From NCBI GenBank assembly GCA_963779845.1, contig CAVZZV010000002.1, positions 372,001 to 436,000 of the forward strand: a DNA stretch of 64,000 nt. Direction: 5' to 3'. This document shows, piece by piece, positions 38,801 to 47,629 of this stretch. Below the pieces are notes generated by a model. The model had not been told where the DNA came from, searched no databases, and saw only the letters and a list, made by a program, of their open reading frames with translations. Numbering within the stretch: position 1 is the first letter of the stretch; each line of letters opens with the position of its first letter. The position numbers were made by a program, and so were the translations under genes. The stretch is from CAVZZV01 sp963779845 (GTDB taxonomy: Bacteria > Bacteroidota > Bacteroidia > Bacteroidales > GCA-2748055).

Positions 38801-38850
38801 AAAAGTGCAAGAAATCCGAAAAACAATAATTTGAATATTGCCTTGTTCAT
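35806..38850 (-). CDS. susC: SusC/RagA family TonB-dependent transporter
   Basis: 1014 residues with signal peptide (ending ANAQ), a carboxypeptidase-regulatory-like domain (ISGTVTAENGEKLPGVNVII), the SusC plug (LSGLVPGLSVRQGSG, RGLGTVNNAKPLVVVDG, ILKDASAASVYGSRAANGVI) and a 22-strand barrel ending in a terminal Phe. It imports the oligosaccharide captured by SusD across the outer membrane using TonB energy. It is the first gene of the long leftward transcript. A TATCTTTG -7 element lies about 120-130 bases upstream, with a candidate AraC operator beyond it (39025-39032), so expression is probably induced by an AraC protein. Confidence 0.96.
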   Translation of the reverse strand: MNKAIFKLLFFGFLALLAYQANAQRTISGTVTAENGEKLPGVNVIIKGTTNGVITNIEGFYTITANNTDTLMFSFIGYEPKSIIVANNSTININMVSEYEQLDEVVVVGFGQMKKVNLTGSVSSVKFDEQITSRSLANVSTALSGLVPGLSVRQGSGMPGNNDTELLIRGLGTVNNAKPLVVVDGMPDVEIDRIDMNDVESISVLKDASAASVYGSRAANGVILITTKTGKNTKSQIRYSGSYAVTQPIKFYENLDNYPRTMALQIRGANAGNKESVYSWSAIEEWMAKSMIDPILYPNTDWYSIIFQNGTLQNHNISASGGNEKMNFYVSGGLMDQTGTVINNNYKRYNFRTNLDYKINNNITVGTTIDGQWSEMDYGMSDGIGGSGIRNTNPGVTPIDPLTGLYGGAMAYGENKQDANLLAEYSSSHNEKNKIGMNGNVFGIWNPFKGFSARVDYGIIFSNQFQRDWEDPTNTYNLQTGQLVSVLVGDNAGIDNRIDMDYKTNLQARINYTKEIFPDHNLGVMFAYTEEYWNERMLSAGRMDRLYPNILEIGAALPTTLDNDGSSSSEGLRAYIGRLNYDLRDRYLLELTARYDGSSKFAAGNQYGFFPSVSAGWRISEESFFSSLKPVINYTKFRISYGSLGNNSGVGRYEQRETFETTNYILDGKIVKGFSYSKMINPDFSWESTTILNVGLDMGLFNNMIFAEFDYYDRLTTGMIRPSDLSDFLFGYQAPRVNVGNLRNRGIEATLNYKRQFGDLSFNTNFNFSYNFNRLEKWNEYLNRGNEFIDMPYQFIYTYLDQGIVQTWNEIRNGPLQADYIAPGDVLLRDINGDGEINGDDQVAFPEKMQRRPTINTALTFNLNWRGFDFAAFFTGSAGRYDFWDDNLTTTSPRDNRFNFSQFHWTDTWNYYNRDGSLPRLTISAGDDGGKNTSSSTFNLQNRSFIRLKNLQLGYSLPKKLTSSLHISRFRVYMTADNLLTFTKWKGIDPEKDSSSDDFYPLLKSYALGVNIEF

Positions 38851-38972
38851 AAATATAGAGTTTATATGATAATTTTAAAAGATCTCATTTTCGGCATTCA
38901 AAACCTAACTTCATTGTGCATGATATTGAATGTTCAATTACACAAAGTCAAACTCATGATAAATTCTCCAAA

Positions 38973-39034
38973 CAAAGATACGATAGGTTTATCGGGTATA
39001 TTTATTCAATTGAAGCTATTATTTATAGTATCTT
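38973..39034 (-). promoter_or_regulatory. susC promoter and operator-like site
   Basis: On the minus strand 38980-38973 reads TATCTTTG, an exact Bacteroidota -7 match. No TTG is found at the right distance for a -33 element. TATAGTATCTT (39024-39034), sharing the ATAGTATC core with three other sites, lies about 45-60 bases upstream of the -7. This is the arrangement expected for an activator-dependent promoter. Confidence 0.5.
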
Positions 39035-39106
39035 GACTAATGTCGTCCCCAAGAATTAGAAAAATCATTATTATACTGATTTTATGGGGGCTGAAGTTTC
39101 CTGGGT

Positions 39107-39970
39107 TCAAGCGACGTTGTTGAATTGCCGTCTGTATTGGCCAGGGGTGACCGAACAGATTTCCTTAAACTGATTGTTAAAGTGCGCGAGATTGCTGTAG
39201 CCCGATTGATAACAGATTTCGGAGATGAGCATCTCGGAATCCTGCAAGAGCTTACAGGCATAACCTATCCTAACTTCCTTGAGGTAATTAAACAGGGATT
39301 TGCCCGTAGAACGTTCGAAGAACCTGCAAAACGCACTTTGCGAAAGATGGCAGATCTCAGCCACCTCTTCAAGCTTTACCTTTTTTGAAAAGTTTACAAG
39401 GATATACTCATAGACTTTTTTCAGTTTCTTGCTGTCCGTACTGTCGGCTTGTTTCAGAAATCCTGATGAAGAAAGGCATTTTCGACTGTCGGTGCGAATA
39501 AGGATTTCAAAAATTTCGAACAGATAGATCAATTTACGCAGATTGTTGGCTTTCAGCATCTTGTGAAGGATATAATGGACATCGACGACTTCTTCGCCAT
39601 AAAATTGAATGCCCAAAGAGGCTTCCTTGAACATATTGAGGACAGGTAGTAATTCCGGGGACTGGATGATCTTTTGGCCGAAAAAATTTTCATGGAAATG
39701 AATGGTGATGCATTCCGGCATCGTATCTTGGGAGACGCCTTTGACCTCCCAACAATGGGGGAGATCGGGGCCAAGAAGGACAAGGTCCCCACGTGAAAAA
39801 CTATGCATGTTGTCCCCCACGAACCTGTTGCCCCAACCACTCAATATATAGTTCATTTCAAAGTTCTTGTGGGAATGTATTTTATATGTTTTTGGGGTCA
39901 ATATGGCTCGTTTGATGTTGAAAGAGGTGCTGTCGGGCACAAGGATATGAGCTTCCTGATGTTTTGTCAT
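39107..39970 (-). CDS. AraC family transcriptional regulator (right paralogue)
   Basis: 287 residues: an N-terminal cupin with KIHSHKNFEMNYIL and RGDLVLLGPDLPHCWEVKG, and a C-terminal double HTH with VKLEEVAEICHLSQSAFCRFF and ISEICYQSGYSNLAHFNNQF, ending TPGQYRRQF. It is a paralogue of the regulator at 2922-3770. It lies upstream of susC and is co-directional with it, with 256 bases between. It probably senses a soluble sugar or acid and activates the SusCD transcript; one regulator per main operon is the simple reading. GATATCCTAT just before its start (39987-39996 region) may be another operator. Confidence 0.88.
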   Translation of the reverse strand: MTKHQEAHILVPDSTSFNIKRAILTPKTYKIHSHKNFEMNYILSGWGNRFVGDNMHSFSRGDLVLLGPDLPHCWEVKGVSQDTMPECITIHFHENFFGQKIIQSPELLPVLNMFKEASLGIQFYGEEVVDVHYILHKMLKANNLRKLIYLFEIFEILIRTDSRKCLSSSGFLKQADSTDSKKLKKVYEYILVNFSKKVKLEEVAEICHLSQSAFCRFFERSTGKSLFNYLKEVRIGYACKLLQDSEMLISEICYQSGYSNLAHFNNQFKEICSVTPGQYRRQFNNVA

Positions 39971-40021
39971 AGCGTTTTGTTTTATGGAAATGATATCCTA
40001 TTCTTTATAAAAAGCAATTTA

Positions 40022-42121
40022 CTATAATTTTATAGAGAATGATGTTTCCCGGTTAGATTTAAGATCAAACCAAATTACCGTTGAAGTTTCCTGGCCGTTT
40101 TCCGAAATACCCGTCCGGAAATCCCGACCTTCCGTAGCCGCCTTTCCATTTATTTCGACTTGAGGGTTTTCCCTATCCACATCTTGAAGGACGAATACCG
40201 GGTTGAAGATCGGGTATTCTTCACTTCCCGCCAGTTGAAAAGTAATCGTATTAACTGAATCATCAAGGTAATTTAGTATGTAAGCCCGTTCCTCTTTGCT
40301 GATTCGTAAAAAAAGTATGTTAGCGGAAAGATTTTGTAAATGCGGAGGCGTGTTCCAAGAGCGGGCAACTAGAGCCAGAGAATCAATTGGTGAATTGGTC
40401 ATTCCTGTCAAAGTGGCAACTTTGTACCTGTCTTCGCCTTCTTTATGGATCACGTTCGAGCCTTCAATGGATTGGGAAAGGGATGAATGGGAGGGACGGT
40501 CCGGGGCGAAGGCCAACCTGCCATCGTTCGGGATTTGGGCGATCGGCCAGTGGTTCCACCATGGAAATATGGAGTATTCCGGCCTCACAGCCCCCGTGAA
40601 GGGCTTGATTCCAGCCCCAGGTTCGAAAATAATAAACGGCCTGAATGTCGATTTGAGGTTGACCATTTGTATGGTTATATCTTCCGGGACCGCGAAAGCT
40701 TCGGGTGGGCCCTTCTCCCAGGAATATGCCCTTGATTCCCCTTTCATATTGGCAAGGGTCATCGCAAGGGTTTCAATATTATCTTCCGGAACGGTTCCGG
40801 GTTGATGTATAACGATTGTTTCCTGCCATTCGTGGCTAAGCTTGTCGGTATAAAGTGTTTGAACCCTTGTTGAAATGCCATCGGGATATATATAATAGTA
40901 TTCATCGGCCCAATCGCCCCATTCGGTAATTCCCTCAGCCCCAAAAATATTGTACAAAATATCCGATATGGCATATCTCCAGTGGACCACGACTCGTGCG
41001 TTGCTTTTCTCGAGAATGCGGACATTCGAATAACGGCATTGCTTATCGGACATGTGCTCGGCACACCCCAATGGTGACTTCCCTTTTCCCACCCGCTCCA
41101 GGCTCTGGTCGCCGACCCATTTTTGGTTTTCGGAAACCCATATGCCGCCATAGGAAGACCCTCTCCAGAAAATGTATTTTACAGGGCTTTGGTCAAAATG
41201 AACCACGATATCGGGAAAGGAATCCATCCGCCAGGGCTTTTCCCATTCGCTGTCGTAATTTAGCCGGGTGTAAAAGGCCCCGAATTTATCCTTTTTGAGA
41301 TTTGAGACATCAGGAAGTTTATGATATTGCAGAGGCGGCGAACTCCCTGGGTCAGTAAGTGAATAGTCGGCCGTGATTTCTAATTGCGTAAGGCATTTAT
41401 CGAATACCTTCACTTCATCCATAAGTCCATCCAAAACCATCGGAGAGAGGATCGATTCGCTGGACTTTCTTTCGGATCCGGCGGGACCAAGCTCATGCAG
41501 GTTCATCCCAAGCCAAAGATCAGTCCCGGAAAATTCGCCTATGCTGCCAATGGTTTTCTTTCGTCCTGCCAATCTGCCGTTAATATAAACGCTTATTCCC
41601 TGATCGATATTGAAGGTAGCCGAAACATGGTTCCATAACAATAGATCAAGTTTTTGGGAGGAAGCGCAAGACTGTAATGAATCTCCGATTTTCAGGCCGA
41701 AAATCAGGCGTCCATAAGCATCGACGCCAAAAAATATATCCTCTTTATATTCTTTCATTTTTGCGGCAAACGATCTGCTTCCCTGGTTGAGGATGGGACT
41801 ATTGTTCCAAGGGTATGATTGTAGGGCGATCCATGCCGTTATTGTGAGTTTACCGGTTTCCGGCCTTTTAAGCAAGCTGACTTCTATCCTGGAATCGCGT
41901 CCATTTAGTTTGATGCAATTCCCTTTTATTCCGTCAGGTATTGAAGAGAGGTTAAAATAAACATTCCCATTGGAGTTCATTTTTCCAGCATTCGCTGTGC
42001 CTGTCACAATCGAATCGAAACTCCAGTAAGCAACAGCCTTATGAGAGCCTACCTCTTGGGCGCTAAGCACAAAAGGGTAAAATACTATAATCGACAAAAA
42101 AAATATTTTATTGAACATCAT
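40022..42121 (-). CDS. Secreted LamG-domain protein, putative polysaccharide-active enzyme
   Basis: 699 residues with signal peptide (ending LSAQ). Residues ~25-245 form a laminin-G/concanavalin-like domain (AVAYWSFDSI, LTITAWIALQ, LDGLMDEVKVFDKCLT). The C-terminal ~430 residues are a conserved unit with GCAEHMSDKQCRYSNVRI, ARVVVHWRYAI and DEYYYIYPDGISTRVQTLY. I have seen similar blocks in marine Bacteroidota proteins beside polysaccharide lyases, but I cannot name a family with certainty. His, Arg and Tyr in these blocks could be catalytic. It has its own promoter (42207-42236) and sits just outside the right AraC gene, so it may belong to the same locus. Confidence 0.65.
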   Translation of the reverse strand: MMFNKIFFLSIIVFYPFVLSAQEVGSHKAVAYWSFDSIVTGTANAGKMNSNGNVYFNLSSIPDGIKGNCIKLNGRDSRIEVSLLKRPETGKLTITAWIALQSYPWNNSPILNQGSRSFAAKMKEYKEDIFFGVDAYGRLIFGLKIGDSLQSCASSQKLDLLLWNHVSATFNIDQGISVYINGRLAGRKKTIGSIGEFSGTDLWLGMNLHELGPAGSERKSSESILSPMVLDGLMDEVKVFDKCLTQLEITADYSLTDPGSSPPLQYHKLPDVSNLKKDKFGAFYTRLNYDSEWEKPWRMDSFPDIVVHFDQSPVKYIFWRGSSYGGIWVSENQKWVGDQSLERVGKGKSPLGCAEHMSDKQCRYSNVRILEKSNARVVVHWRYAISDILYNIFGAEGITEWGDWADEYYYIYPDGISTRVQTLYTDKLSHEWQETIVIHQPGTVPEDNIETLAMTLANMKGESRAYSWEKGPPEAFAVPEDITIQMVNLKSTFRPFIIFEPGAGIKPFTGAVRPEYSIFPWWNHWPIAQIPNDGRLAFAPDRPSHSSLSQSIEGSNVIHKEGEDRYKVATLTGMTNSPIDSLALVARSWNTPPHLQNLSANILFLRISKEERAYILNYLDDSVNTITFQLAGSEEYPIFNPVFVLQDVDRENPQVEINGKAATEGRDFRTGISENGQETSTVIWFDLKSNRETSFSIKL

Positions 42122-42206
42122 ATCTATTTTACTTCTTTATTTTTGGGAACATCCTAAATAAGACTGAAAAATCAATATGTGAATAAGTTACACAAGTCGC
42201 AGACTA

Positions 42207-42236
42207 CAAATATAATGATTAAAACAACTGATCCAA
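42207..42236 (-). promoter_or_regulatory. Promoter of the LamG-domain gene
   Basis: On the minus strand TTG (42236-42234) and TATATTTG (42214-42207) are separated by 19 bases, an exact Bacteroidota promoter. Transcription would start near 42200, giving an ~80-base leader. The rest of 42122-42553 holds no gene; an AT-only hairpin CAAAAAA-GAAA-TTTTTTG lies at 42458-42475. Confidence 0.65.
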
Positions 42237-42553
42237 TTTTTAAATGGAAAAGAGGGTAGGTGCAAACGAAATCATTTCGGGAAAAGGCAGTCCGGAAGGA
42301 AAAGCCGATGGGCCTAAAAATATTGAATCCTATTATTTTTTGAAAAAAGCGGATTACCCAATCCAAATGATAAATCTTCAAGATTGGTAACTAAGACACT
42401 TTGTGAGGGTTCATCATAAAAAACCAGAATATGCATCTTTTTTACCAGGACTGCCCCCAAAAAAGAAATTTTTTGTAATTTTACTTCAATCATGCAAGGA
42501 AATTGTCATTGAGAGCAGCCTCCTACATCAGCCATCCCGAAATTTTTGAAAAC

Positions 42554-43210
42554 ATGATCTCATCCCCCCATGAGCAACTATTCTCACTCCTCAATTCCCT
42601 CTATCCGCTTTCTGAGCAATTGAAGAAAGCCCTTCTGACTCAAACTCAGGAAATATCCCGAAAAAAAGGTACCTGCCTGTTCAAGGAGGGAATGATTGCT
42701 TCCAATGCTTATTTCATTGCAAAAGGAATAGGTCGGACTTTCTATTATAATGAAGGGAAAGAGATCACCCATAATATTTGTCCGGAAAACCGGATTTTTA
42801 TTTCAGCCGGTAGCTATTATACCGGTCTGCCCTCCTATGAAACCGGAGAACTGATTGAAGATTCCGAATTGATTGTTCTGCCGCGCGATACGGTAGAAAA
42901 TCTTTGCCTGAAATACCTCGAGCTGAATTATATGATCAGGCGGCTCGTCGAAATGTTTTATGTAATACTGGATCAAAGAACTTTCTTCCTTCACATGAAA
43001 AGTGCTCCTGAGCGTTATACTGCATGTCTGGAGAGTTCTCCTGATTTCTTTAACCGTGTCCCCCTGGGTCAGATTGCCTCCTTCCTCGGGATGTCACAGG
43101 AAACCCTCAGTCGTTTAAGGAATAACGCTTACCCTGCTCATGGAAATTCTCACCATAGTTCCGGTATTTTAAAAGGAGGGGGAAGAGAAGGAAAAGAAGG
43201 GATTGATTAA
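42554..43210 (+). CDS. Crp/Fnr family transcriptional regulator
   Basis: 218 residues from the ATG at 42554; a TTG at 42503 is in frame but has no family similarity before it. Residues ~15-130 are a cyclic-nucleotide-binding-type beta-roll (ISRKKGTCLFKEG, AYFIAKGIGRTFYY). The C-terminal part has the Crp-type HTH, VPLGQIASFLGMSQETLSRLRN. No Fe-S Cys cluster of the FNR type is seen. The last ~20 residues (YPAHGNSHHSS onward) are an extra Gly/Lys/Glu-rich tail in a low-complexity region, so the native stop may have been lost. A perfect TTGAT-N4-ATCAA box lies 52 bases downstream, before the next operon. Confidence 0.8.
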   Translation: MISSPHEQLFSLLNSLYPLSEQLKKALLTQTQEISRKKGTCLFKEGMIASNAYFIAKGIGRTFYYNEGKEITHNICPENRIFISAGSYYTGLPSYETGELIEDSELIVLPRDTVENLCLKYLELNYMIRRLVEMFYVILDQRTFFLHMKSAPERYTACLESSPDFFNRVPLGQIASFLGMSQETLSRLRNNAYPAHGNSHHSSGILKGGGREGKEGID

Positions 43211-43262
43211 GGTTCAGAAATTCATTTTCCTTTACTTTATTGTGATAAAAAATTTCCTTTTT

Positions 43263-43276
43263 TTGATCTATATCAA
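43263..43276 (+). promoter_or_regulatory. Perfect FNR/Crp-type palindrome
   Basis: TTGATCTATATCAA matches the FNR consensus TTGAT-N4-ATCAA exactly. It sits between the Crp/Fnr regulator and the surface-protein operon, 97 bases before the ATG at 43373, where an operator for that regulator would be expected. The rest of 43211-43372 holds no gene. Confidence 0.6.
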
Positions 43277-43372
43277 AAGTATTGTGGTCCTCAGCCATTA
43301 CTTTTACCCATTAGTCCGCTACAACAAAAACTTTTTAATGGTCAACGGCCATTTGTTCCAACTATTTAATGA

Positions 43373-45085
43373 ATGACAGTAAGAAATAAATTTTTTCATT
43401 CTACTTTAGCTATCCTTCTGCTATTTTTATTCTTTGATCTTTTTCCTCAGGATATTGGCCGCATAAAGGATCAGAAACCCTTTGCCCTAAATGGGACCCT
43501 GGGTGGTACGTTAATGTTTTATGATGTTCAGGGAAGGGATGCGAACCGTGAGCCTTTTGTATGGATGCTTACCGGGTCGCCAACGCTTTCGGTTTATGGG
43601 ATTCAATTTCCTTTCACTTTTATTGTGAGCGAGCAGCAGCGGGATTTCCGGCAGCCTTTCAATAAATTCGGAGTAAGTCCCTATTATAAATGGGCAAAGC
43701 TCCACCTGGGCTACAGGAACATCAACTGGTCTCCTTATACCCTGGCCGGACATACAATTTTCGGTGCCGGAGCAGAGCTTACCCCGGGAAAGTGGCAGAT
43801 AGGTTTTATATATGGCAGACTTCTTAAGGCCGTTGATCCGGGCGAACTTAATTATGAAGCCAACGAATCCTATGTTCAAACACCCTCCTTTACAAGAAAA
43901 GCAACCAGTGTGAAATTGGGGTATGGAACGGAAAAAAACAACGCGGGGATTGTCCTTCTTAAAGGCTGGGACGATCCGGCATCGCTCGATTCGGTCCCTG
44001 CTTCCCTGATGCCTGCTGAAAATTTCATTCTCTCCTTTTATACCCACCAACAGCTGGTAAAGAACCTCGTCTTCGACCTTCAGCTTGCAAAATCCATCTA
44101 TACCAATAATAGTACCTCTCCTGAACCTGACAGTATGGGATATGGCATAATGGATGCCTTTTCGGGCTTCTTCTCATCCAATGCTTCCAGTTATACCAGC
44201 AATGCCATGGAGTCATCATTAGGCTACCAGGGACAAAAGGCATCTGCCATGATAAAGTATAAACGCGTTGCTCCGGGATACCGTTCCATGGGGGCCTATT
44301 TCTTTCAGAACGACCTTCAAAACATTACTGTTGAACCCTCCTTTCGTTTTGGCGAACAGAAATATAATGTTTCCGGAAGTATCGGTTTTCAGAGGGACAA
44401 CCTTCAAAACGATCTTCCTACCACCACACACCGGACCATTGGATCTTTCAGTTTTACAGCTACTCCAGTGAGTTTTTACAATGCCAATCTCGTGTATTCA
44501 AATTATGACCTTGGGCAATCGAAAGGAATCTCCTCGCTCGATTCTCTATATGAGATTTCCCAGACAACCCAGAATCTTTCTCTTAGCCAGAACCTGAATT
44601 TCATGAGTGAAAAGCTTTCTCAGAATATTATGATAATAGCAAACCTTCAAAAACTTAAAGATAAGAATGACAATACAGCAGGCATGAACTCCTATACATC
44701 TTCCATGCTAATGGGAAATTATATGCTTTCTTTTTTGAATATCGGATTAACAGGTTCGATTGGTTATAATTATACCCTCTTTCGTCTCCAGATTTCGGAT
44801 AACCGAATCTCAGGCCCTGTGATTTCACTGACAAAAACCCTTCTGGGTAAAAAGCTCTCCTTGATGGTCTCTGATAATTTTTTCAAAAATGAAATTGTAT
44901 ATAATAATGGAAATGAGGACAGGATTTCCAGGATTAATACAATTTCCATAAGAGCCGGGGTCAAACTTTCAAAACACCATCGATTCAATATTAAGCTTTA
45001 TATTAAAGATAGTAAGGCGGAAACTTCCAATATTACCCCATTTACCGAACAAAAAGGAGAAATAGGCTATGTTTACACATTTTAG
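43373..45085 (+). CDS. Predicted outer-membrane beta-barrel protein
   Basis: 570 residues with a signal peptide (~10-27). I do not recognise a named family. The body is a long series of alternating amphipathic strands (YYKWAKLHLGYRNINW, FSFTATPVSFYNANLVYS, LNIGLTGSIGYNYTLF) and ends KGEIGYVYTF, the aromatic C-terminal strand typical of outer-membrane barrels. It is the first gene after the FNR-type box. Its stop overlaps the start of the large TANFOR-like gene by 17 bases, so the two are coupled. It could be the anchor or export partner of the large proteins downstream; this is inference. Confidence 0.7.
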   Translation: MTVRNKFFHSTLAILLLFLFFDLFPQDIGRIKDQKPFALNGTLGGTLMFYDVQGRDANREPFVWMLTGSPTLSVYGIQFPFTFIVSEQQRDFRQPFNKFGVSPYYKWAKLHLGYRNINWSPYTLAGHTIFGAGAELTPGKWQIGFIYGRLLKAVDPGELNYEANESYVQTPSFTRKATSVKLGYGTEKNNAGIVLLKGWDDPASLDSVPASLMPAENFILSFYTHQQLVKNLVFDLQLAKSIYTNNSTSPEPDSMGYGIMDAFSGFFSSNASSYTSNAMESSLGYQGQKASAMIKYKRVAPGYRSMGAYFFQNDLQNITVEPSFRFGEQKYNVSGSIGFQRDNLQNDLPTTTHRTIGSFSFTATPVSFYNANLVYSNYDLGQSKGISSLDSLYEISQTTQNLSLSQNLNFMSEKLSQNIMIIANLQKLKDKNDNTAGMNSYTSSMLMGNYMLSFLNIGLTGSIGYNYTLFRLQISDNRISGPVISLTKTLLGKKLSLMVSDNFFKNEIVYNNGNEDRISRINTISIRAGVKLSKHHRFNIKLYIKDSKAETSNITPFTEQKGEIGYVYTF

Positions 45086-46589
45086 AAAGAAGGGCATCGC
45101 CCTTTTGGCCATATCTTTCATGGCAGGCTTATCCGTCCTAAATGCACAGCGGGTTGTGTCAGTGACTGTGAATACAATGCTTCTCAGTCCACCCTATAAC
45201 ATACCCTTTAATGAACTTCAGGACAAGGTAAGGGTAAACCTGCTTTCCAATACAAGCCTTGAGGGGGTATACCTTACGATGAGGCTAAGCGGAGACAATG
45301 GGGTTTTGATTCAAAGTAACGGAAATCAAATGCTGCGATTTTATATTGAAGCCGGGGTACCTCTCGTGTTGCCAACACCCGACCTGGATCTGAACAATCT
45401 GTTTTTGCGGGCGAATCTTAACTTTTCCAATATTGAGGTAAATTCCCTGTACAACCGAGGCCTGCCGCCAGGTAATTACCAACTCTGTTTTCAGGTTTGG
45501 AGCTCAATGGGAATAGGGCCTGATGTAATCATATCTTCCCCCCTCCCGGCTGGCTGTGCCAATTTCACTATTCAACAGCCCTCTGTTAATATTTCAACAA
45601 TCGTAAAACCCCCCTGGGACGCCGATTTCCTGGAATATTATGATAAAGTAATCGTGAATATCAGCTCTTCCCAAGATGCCGAAATATATCTTAATATGAG
45701 TCTCAAAGGGAACAATGGCATAGAAATAGCCACGGTTCCGGGTGCTTATCCCTCCAGTATAGATATCGCACAGGGCATTCCTGTCATGCTGACAGGACAG
45801 GATCTTTACGAGTATTTTATCCCTGACATGCTTACCTTTTCCGGGATCAGTTATGAAGAACTGTCCAATAAAGGCTTACCTGAGGGAACCTATAGACTCT
45901 GTTTTGTTGCCAAAAGTTTAGATGGTGCAGAGGTCTCTGCCCCTGATCCTTCAGGCTGTAGCAGTCCTTTTACCCTCCAACTTCTCGAGCCGCCTACGAT
46001 AATATCCCCCAAATGTGGTGAAAGTTACGGTGAAGGTGCCTTGAAACCACTTCTATTTTCATGGACTCCCTCCCCTGGTGCTCCTCCAGGTATACCGTAT
46101 ACATTGAGGATAGTAGAAATAAACGATCCGGATGCACCCCCCGGTGACGCCCTTCTTACAGCTACCACCCCGGCATTTTTTGAAGAAACTGTTTTAGGGA
46201 CTTCCTTTTTTTACGGGCCTGCCCAACCTTTATTAGAAGAGGGAAAAAGATATGCATTTCAGGTAATTGCAGGTACTGAATCCCTGGATATACAGGATGT
46301 TTTCGATTTTAATCCCGGTAAATTCCGTTTTAAAAACAAGGGTAAGAGCGAACCCTGCTATTTCCTTTATGGTCACTCTGAACCGGTGGCTGTTTCACTT
46401 ACCCCGGTATTTAAGGCCCCGGAAACCAAAGTGGAGGAAATTCCTCAGAATGTAAATATACTGCCTTACACCACAGTGAGCGGGCAATTAACTATAAATT
46501 CAAGCCCACCGGGATGGGAGTACCCCATCTTGGAAGCGGGAGTAATTCAGAGGGGGAAGGAAATTCCGGGAAGGAAAGTTCAACCTTAA
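45069..46589 (+). pseudogene. Large TANFOR-like surface protein, 5' segment
   Basis: 506 codons with signal peptide (ending LNAQ). It carries two copies of a module with SPPYNIPFNELQDKVRVNLL and KPPWDADFLEYYDKVIVNIS, resembling the TANFOR extracellular domain described from Tannerella forsythia, followed by a beta-sandwich region (PTIISPKCGESYG, FSWTPSPGAPPG). The frame runs out at 46589, but sensible sequence resumes in another frame from about 46523. One missing C in the CCCC run at 46523-46526 would join the two. The three segments (45069-46589, 46514-47629, 47604-51473) together would encode a protein of about 2,130 residues. It overlaps the preceding barrel gene by 17 bases. Confidence 0.7.
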
Positions 46590-47629
46590 CACCTTCTCAA
46601 ACTCAAACTCAAACCCAGGCTCAGGGATCCTCAGGTAACATGGTTACTTATAGTGGCATAGGTACTGCAAGTGAGAATTCTCAGAGTTATTCCAATTTTG
46701 CAGCTTCCTCTTCAGCCTCTTCCCTGGATACCGATCAAATTCTGGAATCCTTAGGATATATTGATCCGGAGAACTCCAAACCCCTGGAAAATGTTTCTGT
46801 TAGTCTGGTAGTAAGGTATTTCGTGCAATCCGGGAATATTAACGGCCAAAATTCTTCCGGAAAAATGATCGATAAGGGAATGTTCATTTCAGAATCTATT
46901 TACGACACCTATTTCCCCGATAATGGTAAGGTACTTCAAACCACCCAGACATCATCTGACGGCAGTTTTAGTTTTATTTTTGTCAATACCGATACCACGT
47001 TTGGTAAAATTCAGGAACTGAAAATACCCCACTCCGCCGAGATTAGTGATGATGCCAATGGGCAGGTTATTAAAACGGTAAGGCTTATCGTGAACAGCAA
47101 ATACTATTGCAGCCCCGACGTCAATTTTTATATTAAACCCTGGCAAAGCAACGATTTTGGAACCATAGTTTCTTATGTAAAAAGCTATACTCTTCGACTT
47201 CATGTCAATTCCACTACCTCTACCTTCTATGATCAGGGAAAAGGAAGCGGGACCCCACTCAATGATGTAAACGCCCGGATATTGCGAAGCGGCTACATTC
47301 CAGGAGTCCCCTATAATGAAGGGGAAATTTCGAATAAGATTCCGGCAGTAGCCGGTACTAAAAAGAAAGTTTCCGAGAGGAATACGAGCATGGATGGGGT
47401 TGCCATCATCCCAAACCTCGTTATGCATGACCCCGATAACAACAGCGACCGCTATTATATATCATGCAAAACTTCCGAGACATCCGGTAATATCAATTAC
47501 AAGGATGTTGAAAAAAGGTATAGCCCATTGTACCTGAAGGATAAAAAGAATTTTCCTTTCAACAGCATTGGTGAAGAGCTGGTAAGTCCTGTATCGGGCC
47601 CTAATGATGATCAATATACCTTACTATGA
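46514..47629 (+). pseudogene. Large TANFOR-like surface protein, middle segment
   Basis: 371 codons in frame 2, between two segments in frame 0. The ATG at 46514 is inside the overlap and is unlikely to be a true start, as there is no signal peptide. It begins with a Ser/Gly/Gln/Thr-rich linker (TPSQTQTQTQAQGSSG), then a beta-rich domain with SLVVRYFVQ, DGSFSFIFVNTDT and SKYYCSPDVNFYI. It ends at 47629 with NDDQYTLL. The following frame picks up IPYYEEYGLGITF within 26 bases. A single-base indel near 47604-47629 would rejoin them, restoring the original frame. The domains look like carboxypeptidase-regulatory-like or Ig-like sandwiches. Confidence 0.6.
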
